Shown here: positions 52,694 to 62,384 of the stretch, piece by piece
How the letters are laid out: the number at the start of each line of letters is the position of its first letter
Position numbering within the stretch: position 1 is the first letter of the stretch
Assembly: GCF_022701255.1 (NCBI RefSeq)
Contig: NZ_CP031705.1
Location: forward strand, 3,534,001-3,598,000
From: Microcoleus vaginatus HSN003
Lineage (GTDB): Bacteria > Cyanobacteriota > Cyanobacteriia > Cyanobacteriales > Microcoleaceae
Length of the DNA stretch: 64,000 nucleotides
Reading direction: 5' to 3'
The notes under the pieces: model-generated
The model's input: only the letters and a program-made list of their open reading frames with translations
Told to the model about the DNA's origin: nothing
Databases searched by the model: none
Translations under genes and position numbers: made by a program

Positions 52694-55381
52694 ATGAGTC
52701 AAAACGATCGCCCTGTTCCTCGGTTAGATTTAGCTCCCAAACTGAAGCGTTCTCTTTCTTTGTGGAATCCTTTAGATTACCTGCGATTGTTATATTGGGT
52801 GTTTTTCTTTCCTCAAGCTGTGCGGTGGTATGAGTCTACTTTTGGGGGTAAATCTAATTTACAAGACGCCAAAACCTGGCGAGAAAAGTGGGACTGGTTG
52901 CGTCAAAATTCCGTCCAGCGTCAGTTAATTCTACAAGCCTTGATGTTAATCATTGTTATCCCCGTAGGCTTGAGTAGACTTTTCGAGGAAATAGGCGTTT
53001 CTATCGATTGGTCTGGCGTGGCGTTGGGCGTGGCGTGGGGCGTGGCGTTCGGCGTGGCGTGGGGCGTGGCGTGGGGCGTGGCGCGGGCCGTGGCGTCCGG
53101 CCTGGCGTTGGGCGTGGCGTTGGGCGTGGTGTGGGGCGTGGGATCCGGCCTGGCGTCCGGCGTGGCGTGGGGCCTGGGGTGGGGCGTGGCGTCCGGCCTG
53201 GCGTGGAGCGTGCCGTTGGGCGTGGCGTCCGGCGTGGCGTTGGGCGTGGCGCCCGGCGTGGCGTTGGGCGTGGCGTCCGGCGTGGCGTTGGGCGTGGCGT
53301 CCGGCGTGGCGTTGGGCGTGGCGTCCGGCGTGGCGTCCGGCGTGGCGTTGGGCGTGGCGTTCGGCCTGGCGATCGCCACGCCGATCGCACGTCCTGAAAA
53401 TTGGCTTTTCGCTTTACCGTTTACCCTACTCCAGCGTCAACAGCAAAATAGACAATTTCCCCACATTACCCCACTTCCCCTTCCCTACCTATCTTCGCAA
53501 ATAGCTAATTGGCTGAGGCGGGATTGGGAAACAGGATTGCATAACATTAACCAATTACTAGGATTTACCCTTCAGTTTATCCCTGTTGTTAAAGCTGTAA
53601 ATCGTGTACTGGCAGAGACACCAAAAGACCAACTTATCTATCGCGTCGCTCAATTATCAGAAGATCCTTATGATTGGAAGTTGGTGCGTTTTGCCTCAGC
53701 TTCTCTAAGTGAAGGAATGAAGTCAGAAGCAGTAGCAGGTTTTTTCATCACCGCACCTTGGCCACAACAAATTCAAGCTCTTTTTCAAACAGAAATTCGT
53801 TTAAATACTCCTGCCCGTGCCTCTGCCGCTGGTTTTTGGTATCTCCACGAGCAAAAAGCAGAGAAAGCCACAGAAGCTTTCGCTGTAGTGCGAGATCTGC
53901 TTTATGGAGACGAGATGTTTACCTTAGCGCAGATTCTCACAGATTTTCACCAAACAGGAGAACTAGCCGAGATTGCTTTCCTGAAACTGCCTGCTTCCCC
54001 AAATCCACCTCTGCTGCGTGAGACTTCTTGGACAGCAATTGCCTCTCTACGGCGGGTAATTGCCGATGTTCAAGTCGTCCACAATAGCGTATCTCGTTCT
54101 GCCCGTTCCCTTGCCCTCAACCGAGCATTAGGTGAGCTTGAAACTATCCTCGATACTCCAGATATTATACCACAATGTGAACGAAATTTAATTATTCAAA
54201 CTGCCCAAAAATGGCAACAAATATTACTGCAAGTGACCGGAAAAATCGGAGATATTTCGATTACTCAACCTGTCAGTATCCCCTATATAATTGGCGATCC
54301 AGTTCAAGGCAAGCTATTTGTCGGCCGCGAAGACATCATCAGACAGCTAGAGGAGTTGTGGGTAAAAGGCAATCCGCTTCAATCTGTGGCTCTCTACGGT
54401 CATCGGCGGATGGGAAAAACTTCGATTTTGTTGAATGCTAGCAACTGCTTAGGCTCCAAAGTACAGGTAGCTTATGTCAATTTGCTGCGGGTAGGAGATT
54501 GCTCTCAAGGAGTCGGCGAACTGCTAATATTCATCACCGATGCCATTGCCAAAACAGTCAAAATTGCACCTCCTGCCGATCGCGATTTACTCGATTTACC
54601 CTATGTCACTTTTGGACGCTACATCGAACAAGTAATAGCAAATGTAGAAAGTGGATTGATCGTTGCTTTAGACGAGTTTGAAAAAATAGAAGAATTGATA
54701 GACGCTGGGAACATCAATCAAGATTTTATCGGTTTTTTGCGAGGGATGGTGCAAATGAGTTCTAAAGTAGCCTTTGTTTTTGCCGGATTGCACACCTTGG
54801 ATGAAATGACCGAGGATTATTTCAATCCTTTTTTTGCTAGCATTATTCCCATCCGAGTAGGTTTCCTGAGTCTAGGTGCAACTCGCCAAGTTTTAGCCAA
54901 TCCCGATGATGATTTTCTCCTCGACTACAAACCTGAAGCACTCGATCGCATTTATGAACTAACTCACGGCCAACCCTACCTCACGCAATTGGTAGGATTT
55001 CTGTTAGTCCGCCTCTACAACGACCAAGTATTTGAAATGGGACGCCCCCGCGATCCAATGTTTACACTAGAAGACGTAGCAACTGTCATCAATGACCCGG
55101 AATTCTTCAGCCGAGGTCGCTACTATTTTACAGGAGTTTGGGGTCAAGCAGCGCAAGGCGCATCGGGACAACAGGAGATTTTAAAAGCCTTAGCACCTCA
55201 CTTAGAAGGAATGAATCTCGACAGGCTGAGTCAAGAAACAGGGATGGATGAGACCATTTTACAGGAAGCACTAAAAACTCTCGAACGCCACGATGTGGTT
55301 CGAGAAAGTGATGGTTGCTACAGTATTACTGTCGAACTATTCCGCCGCTGGGTTGAGATGTCATGGGGAGGGAAGGGATAG
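52694..55381 (+). CDS. Membrane P-loop ATPase with Gly-Val-Ala repeat domain
   Basis: An 895-residue protein. Residues 25-100 have one or two membrane segments (LRLLYWVFFFPQAVRWY, LILQALMLIIVIPVGLS). Residues 107-226 form a repeat domain of GVALGV, GVASGV and GVAWGV units, hydrophobic enough to be embedded in the membrane. About 250 residues rich in helices follow, then FVGREDIIRQLEELW, Walker A GHRRMGKT near 570, Walker B LIVALDEFEKIE near 655-665 and a C-terminal winged-helix-like tail. It resembles an NTPase switch coupled to a membrane effector. The repeat is encoded by a GC-rich minisatellite. Confidence 0.8.
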   Translation: MSQNDRPVPRLDLAPKLKRSLSLWNPLDYLRLLYWVFFFPQAVRWYESTFGGKSNLQDAKTWREKWDWLRQNSVQRQLILQALMLIIVIPVGLSRLFEEIGVSIDWSGVALGVAWGVAFGVAWGVAWGVARAVASGLALGVALGVVWGVGSGLASGVAWGLGWGVASGLAWSVPLGVASGVALGVAPGVALGVASGVALGVASGVALGVASGVASGVALGVAFGLAIATPIARPENWLFALPFTLLQRQQQNRQFPHITPLPLPYLSSQIANWLRRDWETGLHNINQLLGFTLQFIPVVKAVNRVLAETPKDQLIYRVAQLSEDPYDWKLVRFASASLSEGMKSEAVAGFFITAPWPQQIQALFQTEIRLNTPARASAAGFWYLHEQKAEKATEAFAVVRDLLYGDEMFTLAQILTDFHQTGELAEIAFLKLPASPNPPLLRETSWTAIASLRRVIADVQVVHNSVSRSARSLALNRALGELETILDTPDIIPQCERNLIIQTAQKWQQILLQVTGKIGDISITQPVSIPYIIGDPVQGKLFVGREDIIRQLEELWVKGNPLQSVALYGHRRMGKTSILLNASNCLGSKVQVAYVNLLRVGDCSQGVGELLIFITDAIAKTVKIAPPADRDLLDLPYVTFGRYIEQVIANVESGLIVALDEFEKIEELIDAGNINQDFIGFLRGMVQMSSKVAFVFAGLHTLDEMTEDYFNPFFASIIPIRVGFLSLGATRQVLANPDDDFLLDYKPEALDRIYELTHGQPYLTQLVGFLLVRLYNDQVFEMGRPRDPMFTLEDVATVINDPEFFSRGRYYFTGVWGQAAQGASGQQEILKALAPHLEGMNLDRLSQETGMDETILQEALKTLERHDVVRESDGCYSITVELFRRWVEMSWGGKG
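53012..53371 (+). repeat. GC-rich minisatellite encoding the GVA repeat domain
   Basis: About 360 bp of near-identical GGCGTGGCG-based units (9-bp core, often paired into 18 bp as TTGGGCGTGGCGTCC). Base composition is far more GC-rich than the rest of the gene. Complementary and shifted frames are open across it only because of the repeat. Confidence 0.9.
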
Positions 55382-56260
55382 TTAGTTATCCCTTTGAGGA
55401 TTCGGCGGTTGAAACCAATCCTACACCAACTCTCGTCCCAGCAGAGGGCGACTAAGAGACAAGCTATAAAATTAATATTACTATTAGGCCAAATATTTAC
55501 ATGGTTGGCGGCCCTAATGGTTCAAGTAAAACTACGGTTTTCCCGATATTATTACCAAATTTTTATTTTGAGAATGTTTTGAATCTGTCAATGCAGATGC
55601 GCGGTCGGAATGTCCCCATTCAATCCAGAGTCACTTACTATCCTCGCAGCACGCTTAATGATACAAAGACTGCGAACTTTATCAGACTCTGGCACGGATT
55701 TCGCCTTCGAGACAACTTTAGCCGATCGTAACTTTGCTCGATTCTTGAGAAACTGTAAAACTAAAGGCTACAAAATCCACCTGATTTAGTTCTGGCTGCA
55801 ATCTCCATAACTCGCAATTGAACGGGTGCAACCCAGGGTTGAAAGTGGCGGACATCCTCTTCGCCAAATCGACATAACTTCTCTCATATTGCTTTTGAGA
55901 TAAATCCACCCTTGTTTTTTCCAACAAGCCCCTGAAGCGCAGCTATCACGTAGGGCATCGCCCAACCTTAAACCGAAGTCATCAACTAACTAATAACCAT
56001 TAACAAATAACAAAAGTATTGTCAACAGTATTTTTTCGGAAATAGTGAAACTTAAATAAAAATTGCTAGCGAAGATTTTGGAATTATAGCACTTTGTTCA
56101 AAGTCTTGGAAAATGCTAAGTTAATTAAAGATTTTATAAAAGTAACGCATAAGTCTTTACATTGTCGATCGCAATTTTGTTATTCTATTAGTAAGTTTCA
56201 TTCGAGCGACTGAATTTTTGTACTCCAGTCCTACCCCTAAACAGAACGGCAGTTTCCACA
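55382..56260. other. Spacer with a zeta-toxin-like pseudogene
   Basis: Apart from the remnant at 55490-55925 no gene is visible. The region from 55930 to 56260 is AT-rich and precedes the UDP-xylose synthase gene; an AACAAAT/AACAGT stretch near 55985-56030 resembles short tandem repeats. Confidence 0.5.
55490..55925 (+). pseudogene. Frameshifted zeta-toxin-like P-loop kinase
   Basis: In pieces across frames one reads PNIYMVGGPNGSSKTTVF (P-loop), VNADARSEC, PFNPESLTILAARLMIQRLR, DSGTDFAFETTLADRNFARF, LRNCKTKGYKIHLI then stop, FWLQSP, LAIERVQPRVESGGH. This order and spacing match zeta-toxin/UDP-GlcNAc-kinase-like proteins of cyanobacteria (GPNGSGKTTF, NAD, FAFETTLA, GY, IERV, GGH). At least two frameshifts and two in-frame stops show it is dead. 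Confidence 0.85.
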
Positions 56261-57199
56261 ATGAGAATTTTAGTCACAGGCGGTGCGGGTTTCCTCGGTT
56301 CCCACCTAATCGATCGCTTAATGGCCCAAGGACATGAGGTAGTCTGCCTGGATAACTTTTACACCGGGACTAAACGCAATATCCTCAAATGGCTGGACAA
56401 CCCGTATTTTGAGCTAATCCGCCACGACATCACGGAACCGATTCGGTTAGAGGTAGATCAGATTTACCATCTGGCCTGTCCCGCTTCCCCCATACACTAT
56501 CAGTACAACCCTGTCAAGACCATTAAAACAAATGTCATCGGCACGATGAATATGTTGGGATTGGCAAAACGGGTAAAAGCAAGATTCTTTCTCGCTTCCA
56601 CTTCCGAAGTGTATGGAGATCCTGATGTCCATCCGCAAACAGAAGATTATCGCGGCAACGTTAATTGTATAGGAATTCGCAGTTGTTATGACGAAGGGAA
56701 ACGAGTAGCTGAAACCTTATCTTTTGATTACCATCGCCAAAATGGAGTAGACATTCGAGTTGTACGAATCTTCAATACCTACGGCCCCCGAATGTTGGAA
56801 AATGACGGCCGAGTAGTGAGCAATTTTATTGCTCAAGCTTTGCGGAATCAACCGCTGACAGTATACGGCGACGGTTCCCAAACACGGAGTTTTTGCTACG
56901 TTTCTGATTTGGTGGAAGGATTTATTCGTTTGATGAATAGCGACCAAATCGGGCCGATGAATTTGGGGAATCCCGGCGAATACACTATTTTGGAACTGGC
57001 AGAAAAAATTCAAAATATGATAAATCCAGGGGCAGAAATTATCTTTAAACCGCTGCCGGAAGACGACCCCAAACAGCGACAACCGGATATTACTCGTGCT
57101 AAGAGTTGGTTGGGGTGGGAGCCAACTGTGCCGCTGGATCAAGGTTTAGAGTTGACTATAAAGGATTTTCGCGATCGCATTGAGGGAAACCAAAAGTAG
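56261..57199 (+). CDS. UDP-glucuronate decarboxylase (UDP-xylose synthase)
   Basis: A 312-residue extended short-chain dehydrogenase. NAD site GGAGFLGSH (residues 7-15), catalytic YxxxK at Tyr143-Lys147 (CYDEGKR), Ser/Thr in [11 protein letters not shown], and the UXS-type HDITEP and [18 protein letters not shown]. It converts UDP-glucuronate to UDP-xylose in the cytoplasm for polysaccharide and cell-surface synthesis. The next gene makes its substrate, 132 bp downstream on the same strand. Confidence 0.92.
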   Translation: MRILVTGGAGFLGSHLIDRLMAQGHEVVCLDNFYTGTKRNILKWLDNPYFELIRHDITEPIRLEVDQIYHLACPASPIHYQYNPVKTIKTNVIGTMNMLGLAKRVKARFFLASTSEVYGDPDVHPQTEDYRGNVNCIGIRSCYDEGKRVAETLSFDYHRQNGVDIRVVRIFNTYGPRMLENDGRVVSNFIAQALRNQPLTVYGDGSQTRSFCYVSDLVEGFIRLMNSDQIGPMNLGNPGEYTILELAEKIQNMINPGAEIIFKPLPEDDPKQRQPDITRAKSWLGWEPTVPLDQGLELTIKDFRDRIEGNQK

Positions 57200-57331
57200 A
57201 GACGGCCGATTTGTAGGGGCAAACTCCCCGTAGTTTGCCTCACTAAGGGTAGGCACAGGGGCAGTACCCCTACAAACTGTTTTTCCTTCTTTCTTTCATC
57301 TGATTTATTTACTAACTTTGAGGAGATTTCT
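57200..57331. repeat. Short spacer with GTAGGGGC palindrome pieces
   Basis: GTAGGGGCAAACTCCCCGTAGTTTGCC and GGCAGTACCCCTACAAACTG (in parts) form inverted repeats of TAGGGG/CCCCTA and GGCAAACT/AGTTTGCC. They may form a hairpin between the two sugar-nucleotide genes. Confidence 0.6.
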
Positions 57332-58720
57332 ATGCACGTTTGCGTCATCGGTACAGGATACGTTGGTTTAGTCACCGGCACTTGCTTGGCCCACATCGGC
57401 CACCACGTGATTTGCGTAGACAACAACGAAGAAAAAGTTAAATTAATGAAGTCTGGACATTCGCCAATTTTTGAACCCGGACTGTCTGAATTAATGTCTT
57501 CTGCATCTGAATCTGGCAATCTAGAATTTACTTCGGATTTGGCCGCCGGAGTGGCTCACGGGGACATTTTGTTTATTGCCGTGGGGACGCCTCCTTTGCC
57601 TACTGGGGAAAGCGATACTCGCTACGTGGAAGCGGTTGCTCGTGGGATTGGCGCTCACCTCGACGGCGATTACAAAGTAATCGTAAACAAGTCAACGGTG
57701 CCCATCGGTTCGGGGGATTGGGTGCGAAGAATTGTACTCGACGGTTTAGCAGAACGTCAAAAACCTCAAAGCGGTGAGGGGGCTACTGGTGAGGAAGTAG
57801 CAGCAAAAAAAGGTGTTCAATTTGATGTGGTTAGCAACCCGGAATTTTTGCGCGAGGGCTGTGCTGTTTTCGATACTTTTAATCCCGATCGCATTGTTCT
57901 CGGCAGCACCTCTCGGCGGGCCATGGATATGATGCTACAGTTATACCGGCCGATTGTCGATCGCAAGTTTGCAGAAAATCCGTCTTTGCCGGAGGTTCCT
58001 GTGGTGATGACTGATATCAGTTCAGCGGAGATGATTAAGTACGCAGCTAATGCTTTTTTGGCTACGAAGATTAGCTTTATTAATGAAGTTGCTAATATTT
58101 GCGATCGCGTTGGTGCAGATGTTAGTCAAGTTGCCCGAGGTATCGGCTTAGATTCGCGCATTGGCAACAAGTTTCTGCAAGCTGGCATTGGTTGGGGTGG
58201 TTCTTGTTTCCCCAAAGATGTCTCGGCTTTAGTTCACACTGCTGAGGATTACGGTTACGAGGCGCATTTGCTGAAAGCAGCGGTGGAAGTTAACGAACGC
58301 CAGCGCTTGATTGCTATTGAAAAGTTGCAACAAGTTTTGAAGATTCTCAAAGGTAAAACTGTCGGACTTTTGGGTTTGACTTTCAAGCCGGATACTGACG
58401 ATTTGCGAGATGCTCCTGCGCTGAATTTAATCGAGAGTTTAAACCGATTGGGAGCGAAAGTTAAAGCTTACGATCCGATTGTTTCTCAAACTGGGATGCG
58501 TCACGGTTTGTCGGGAGTGTTGGTAGAAACCGATCCGGAAAGACTGGCTGATGGTTGCGATGCTTTGGTGTTGGTGACTGACTGGGAACAGTTTCGTAAT
58601 TTAGATTACGATAAAATGGCGAAGTTGATGAATCATCCGGTGATGATTGATGGCCGCAATTTCTTAGACAAGAAGGCTTTAGAAGCGTCTGGTTTCCAAT
58701 ATGTGGGGATTGGAAGGTAA
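57332..58720 (+). CDS. ugd: UDP-glucose 6-dehydrogenase
   Basis: A 462-residue NAD-dependent enzyme that oxidises UDP-glucose to UDP-glucuronate. N-terminal NAD domain GTGYVGLVTGTCLA, conserved NPEFLREG, the helical KYAANAFLATKISFINE, and the active-site Cys in GIGWGGSCFPKDVSAL (about residue 290). The C-terminal UDP-binding domain has GLTFKPDTDDLRDAPAL. Together with the upstream UDP-xylose synthase it forms a UDP-glucose to UDP-xylose route. GAGGAGAT precedes the start. Confidence 0.97.
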   Translation: MHVCVIGTGYVGLVTGTCLAHIGHHVICVDNNEEKVKLMKSGHSPIFEPGLSELMSSASESGNLEFTSDLAAGVAHGDILFIAVGTPPLPTGESDTRYVEAVARGIGAHLDGDYKVIVNKSTVPIGSGDWVRRIVLDGLAERQKPQSGEGATGEEVAAKKGVQFDVVSNPEFLREGCAVFDTFNPDRIVLGSTSRRAMDMMLQLYRPIVDRKFAENPSLPEVPVVMTDISSAEMIKYAANAFLATKISFINEVANICDRVGADVSQVARGIGLDSRIGNKFLQAGIGWGGSCFPKDVSALVHTAEDYGYEAHLLKAAVEVNERQRLIAIEKLQQVLKILKGKTVGLLGLTFKPDTDDLRDAPALNLIESLNRLGAKVKAYDPIVSQTGMRHGLSGVLVETDPERLADGCDALVLVTDWEQFRNLDYDKMAKLMNHPVMIDGRNFLDKKALEASGFQYVGIGR

Positions 58721-58767
58721 AGGGTGAGTTTTGAGCATAATTTCTCTCCCGTAGGGTACTAGCAGAG

Positions 58768-58796
58768 GTAGGGACACGGCAGTGCCGTGTCCCTAC
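58768..58796. terminator. Perfect palindrome after ugd
   Basis: GTAGGGACACGGCA and its exact complement (14-bp arms) with a single-base centre. It lies 48 bp downstream of ugd and could act as a bidirectional terminator or be a dispersed palindrome of the GTAGGG family. Confidence 0.7.
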
Positions 58797-58887
58797 GGCA
58801 TTCGCTCGCGGAGTGTACTTCATACACCTCGAATCTGCTGTATATTGCTGGAGACCCACAATCGCGGGTTGCTCCGCCCCGCCTACT

Positions 58888-59358
58888 TTAAAAATGTTCC
58901 ATCAATGTTTTTTCTTGAGCGTAAACATCTCGTAGCTGTTGCAGCGCTGAGGCACAAATTACCGATTTAACTGTAGCGACTAATTTACCCCACTCAAGCA
59001 AGCTGTCAACTGAAACAGCCGTTTTGAAGTTGTACGTATAGAATTTAGTCCAAAATTCTGGTGCTTGTGTCCGTTTCCAGCGTTTGTACCATGCGACAAA
59101 ATCTTGAGCACAGGGCGGTTTTACTTCTAAGATTGGGGGGAAATCGGCGTAGCTGACAAATCGACTCAGGCCTTTGGCATGAACGTACACCACGTTGTGG
59201 CAGCATTCGATCCGGTATATCTGTTCGGGTGAGATGTTGAATAGGAGTGCTACTGTTTCTTCGGTGACAAATCTCGATCGCGGATTGACGATCGACGATT
59301 TGTGAATAATTTTTGATGCGCCGATCGCTGACGATCTTAACTGATTTTCTGATACCAT
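58888..59358 (-). CDS. Hypothetical cytoplasmic protein
   Basis: A 156-residue protein I do not recognise. It has no signal peptide and contains FVTEETVALLFNISPEQIYR, CHNVVYVHAKGLSRFVSYAD, PPILEVKPPCAQDFVAWYKR and SLLEWGKLVATVKSVICAS. The mix of helices and strands and the VTEETVALLFNI start may indicate a small DNA-binding or adaptor domain. It is divergent from the XRE regulator gene. Confidence 0.6.
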   Translation of the reverse strand: MVSENQLRSSAIGASKIIHKSSIVNPRSRFVTEETVALLFNISPEQIYRIECCHNVVYVHAKGLSRFVSYADFPPILEVKPPCAQDFVAWYKRWKRTQAPEFWTKFYTYNFKTAVSVDSLLEWGKLVATVKSVICASALQQLRDVYAQEKTLMEHF

Positions 59359-59522
59359 TGTAGTTGCATCTGGTGGTGGTAGGTAAATCTATCTGCTAGG
59401 TGCGATCGACAGAAATTATCTGTCGGGATTAATTTTAACTGGCGATCGTCTTTAGTTGGCCGACCGAGGGCGATCGCTTTTTGATATATTATACTAAATC
59501 CAAAATTTTGTAAATAGTCAAT

Positions 59523-59741
59523 ATGAGCAAAGGCTTAGTCAGATTGCGGGTTCGAGAGTTGGCTGCCGAGAAGGGATGGACGCTCAAGGAAGTTGCGGAG
59601 CGATCGGGCGTGGGCTACAGTACCATTAGCAATTATGCCCGTTCTCAGGGTATGGCAATGGTTGACTTTGCAGCAGTCCACAAGCTGGCTCGAACTTTTG
59701 ATGTGATGATTGAGGATTTCGTGGTAATCCTAGAAAAATAG
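59523..59741 (+). CDS. XRE-family HTH transcriptional regulator
   Basis: A 72-residue single-domain DNA-binding protein. The helix-turn-helix is LVRLRVRELAAEKGWTLKEV then AERSGVGYSTISNYAR, with a C-terminal helix AAVHKLARTFDVMIEDFVVI. It is the length of a minimal Cro/C1 domain. It lies 125 bp before ppk, which it might regulate, but no operator was identified. Confidence 0.85.
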   Translation: MSKGLVRLRVRELAAEKGWTLKEVAERSGVGYSTISNYARSQGMAMVDFAAVHKLARTFDVMIEDFVVILEK

Positions 59742-59866
59742 TTGAAAGTTTTGCCTAAATTCAATGTTTGAGCGATCGACCAAAAGCAGATGCGAACAAA
59801 TAGTTTAACCTGCGATACTAATTCACAGATGCGATCAACCGAGCCTCCCAAAGACTCCCTCAAACC

Positions 59867-62050
59867 ATGCCCAAGCCAAAAAAGACCCCCGCCAAAACCT
59901 ACACTGAAATCAACCTCAGCGATCCTCAATACTACTTCAACCGAGAACAAAGCTGGCTAGAATTCAACAACCGCGTGCTCCACGAAGCCCTCGACCCCCG
60001 CACGCCCCTGCTAGAAAGACTCAAATTTCTCGCTATTTTTAGCTCCAACCTAGACGAATATTTTATGGTGCGCGTGGGCGCCCTCAAACAACAAGTACAC
60101 GCAAAAGTCAGCAAATTGACCTCCGACGGCCGCACGCCCCAACAACAGCTAGATGCCCTGAACAAGCGGCTTTTGCCGATGGTTACTCAGCAGCACTCGT
60201 ATTTTGAGCAAACCCTGCGGCCGAAACTAGCAGCAAGCGAAATCTACATTCTCGACTACATTGACCTCAATCAAGAACAGCGCAATTACTTGCACCGCTA
60301 CTTCAAAGAACAAGTATTTCCCGTACTCACTCCCCTAGCAGTTGACCCCAGCCACCCATTCCCCTACCTTTCCAATCTCAGCCTTAATTTAGCAGTAGTA
60401 GTCAGAGACCCTGACACGCGGGAAGAATTATTTGCCCGTGTCAAAGTACCGCAGGTACTGCCGAGGTTTTTGCCACTACCGGGGGATTTGCAGTGGCAGC
60501 AGAGGGGCAAATCTCCTGTTTGGACTGGCGTGCCCCTAGAACAGGTGATTGCCCACAATTTAGAAGCTTTGTTTCCGGGGATGGACGTTGAGGAATATCA
60601 CCCGTTCCGCATTACTCGCAATTCCGATTTGACGGTGGAGGAAGATGAGGCAGAGGATTTGCTGCTGGCAATAGAACAGGAGCTCCGCAAGCGCCGGTTT
60701 GGAGGTTCTGCGGTGCGGATGGAAATTCAAGCGATTATGCCGCCTGCGCTGCGAGATATGCTGATGGAGGAACTGGACCTCGGCGAGCAAGATGTTTACG
60801 TCGTAGAGGGGCTGCTAGGCCTCAAGGATTTGATGTCTTTTGTGGGGCTGCCAGCGCCGGAACTGAAAGACCCGCCTTGGACTCCGGTTGTGCCGCCGCG
60901 CTTGCGAAACTCGGAACCGGCAAGGATTTTAGACAAATCGAGGTTGGATGCTGAGGAGGGCGAGGATATTTTCACCGCCATCCGCCAGGGCGATTTGATG
61001 CTGCACCATCCTTATCACTCGTTTGCGGCGACGGTACAGCGGTTTATTACTGAGGCGGCGCACGATCGCTCGGTATTAGCGATTAAAATGACTTTATACC
61101 GCACTTCTGGAGATTCGCCGATCGTCAGCGCCTTAATTCAAGCAGCAGAAAACGGCAAGCAGGTAGCCGTTTTAGTAGAGCTCAAAGCTAGGTTTGACGA
61201 AGAAAATAATATTCTTTGGGCTCGTAAATTAGAACAAGCTGGAGTCCATGTAGTTTACGGTTTGGTGGGACTCAAAACCCACACCAAAATTGTGATGGTA
61301 GTGCGTCGCGAGGAGGGGTACATCCGTCGCTACGTCCACATCGGCACGGGCAATTACAATCCCAAAACAGCCGGACTGTATACCGATGTGGGTTTGTTGA
61401 GTTGTCGCGAGGATTTGGGTTCGGATTTGGCGGATTTGTTTAATTATTTGACTGGTTATTCGCGACAGGTATCTTATCGCAAATTATTGGTAGCGCCGGT
61501 CAATATGCGCGAGCGATTTTTAGCTTTAATCCGGCGCGAGGCAGACTTCTGTCGCTTGCAGGCCGAAAGCGGTATCAGTAGCTGCGGCCGCATAGTCGCT
61601 AAAATGAACGCTTTAGTTGACCCTCAAATCATTGTTGCTTTGTACGAAGCTTCGCAAGCGGGAGTTAAAATTGATTTGATTATCCGGGGGATTTGCTGTT
61701 TGCGTCCCGGCGTTGAGGGTGTTAGCGAAAATATCCGAGTTATCAGTATTATCGGTCGCTTTTTAGAGCATTCTCGGATGTTTTATTTTTTCAACGGTGG
61801 CAACGAAGAGGTGTATATTGGTTCTGCTGACTGGATGCAGCGCAATCTCACCAGACGGGTTGAGGCCATAGTTCAGGTGGAAGACCCGACAATTGCCATG
61901 GAATTGCAAGAAATTTTGGGGGTAATGCTGGCTGACAACCGCCAAGCTTGGGATTTGCAGTCTGGCGGACACTACTCTCAGCGGCGGCCGCCTGCTAATT
62001 GCCCAGAAGTAAGTTCTCAGCAAATTTTGATGGATATGGTGATGAATTAG
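59867..62050 (+). CDS. ppk: Polyphosphate kinase
   Basis: A 727-residue PPK1 that makes polyphosphate from ATP. N-terminal domain (YYFNREQSWLEFNNRVLHEA, FSSNLDEYFMVRVG), then HPYHSFAATVQRF, and the catalytic domain with VLVELKARFDEENNILWARK, the phosphorylated His in GLKTHTKIVMVV, and HIGTGNYNPKTA. The C-terminal catalytic part includes GSADWMQRNLTRRVEAIVQV. Length is typical. It acts as a phosphate and energy reserve enzyme. Confidence 0.95.
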   Translation: MPKPKKTPAKTYTEINLSDPQYYFNREQSWLEFNNRVLHEALDPRTPLLERLKFLAIFSSNLDEYFMVRVGALKQQVHAKVSKLTSDGRTPQQQLDALNKRLLPMVTQQHSYFEQTLRPKLAASEIYILDYIDLNQEQRNYLHRYFKEQVFPVLTPLAVDPSHPFPYLSNLSLNLAVVVRDPDTREELFARVKVPQVLPRFLPLPGDLQWQQRGKSPVWTGVPLEQVIAHNLEALFPGMDVEEYHPFRITRNSDLTVEEDEAEDLLLAIEQELRKRRFGGSAVRMEIQAIMPPALRDMLMEELDLGEQDVYVVEGLLGLKDLMSFVGLPAPELKDPPWTPVVPPRLRNSEPARILDKSRLDAEEGEDIFTAIRQGDLMLHHPYHSFAATVQRFITEAAHDRSVLAIKMTLYRTSGDSPIVSALIQAAENGKQVAVLVELKARFDEENNILWARKLEQAGVHVVYGLVGLKTHTKIVMVVRREEGYIRRYVHIGTGNYNPKTAGLYTDVGLLSCREDLGSDLADLFNYLTGYSRQVSYRKLLVAPVNMRERFLALIRREADFCRLQAESGISSCGRIVAKMNALVDPQIIVALYEASQAGVKIDLIIRGICCLRPGVEGVSENIRVISIIGRFLEHSRMFYFFNGGNEEVYIGSADWMQRNLTRRVEAIVQVEDPTIAMELQEILGVMLADNRQAWDLQSGGHYSQRRPPANCPEVSSQQILMDMVMN

Positions 62051-62384
62051 TTATTAGTTAGTGGTCATTAGTCAGTAGTCAAATTTGCAGTTAGCAGTGG
62101 TCGGTTCTTGTTAGCTATTAAGCTGTACTGCATTTAATTTTAACTTTTTGGGCGGGTTCTCCTGCCCACCCCACAAGATTTTTAGTAAACACAACTATAG
62201 CAATCCTTGCAGGATTTCTGGGATGGGCTAGAAGCCCGTCCCTCCCAGTTGTGGGATGGGCTTCTAGCCCGTCCCGACTAGAAACCCAAACCACGTTTAT
62301 AACTGACGAAAGGATTGCTACGTGCAAATTAAATGCGCGGCAGGTTAGCCGACTACTGACTAATGGCTACTGACTAATGACTAC
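62051..62384. repeat. Spacer with palindromes and ACTGACTAAT repeats
   Basis: GGGATGGGCTAGAAGCCCGTCCC and GGGATGGGCTTCTAGCCCGTCCC (62219-62273) are two related hairpins; TAGTCAGTAGTC near 62070 and CTACTGACTAATGACTAC near 62368 are short tandem and inverted repeats. No gene was recognised in 62051-62384. Confidence 0.65.

Noticed and set aside
52921..53397. Arg/Pro-rich and Ala/Pro-rich frames opposite or shifted to the GVA repeat
   Set aside because: They are repeat-driven open frames inside a supported membrane ATPase gene.
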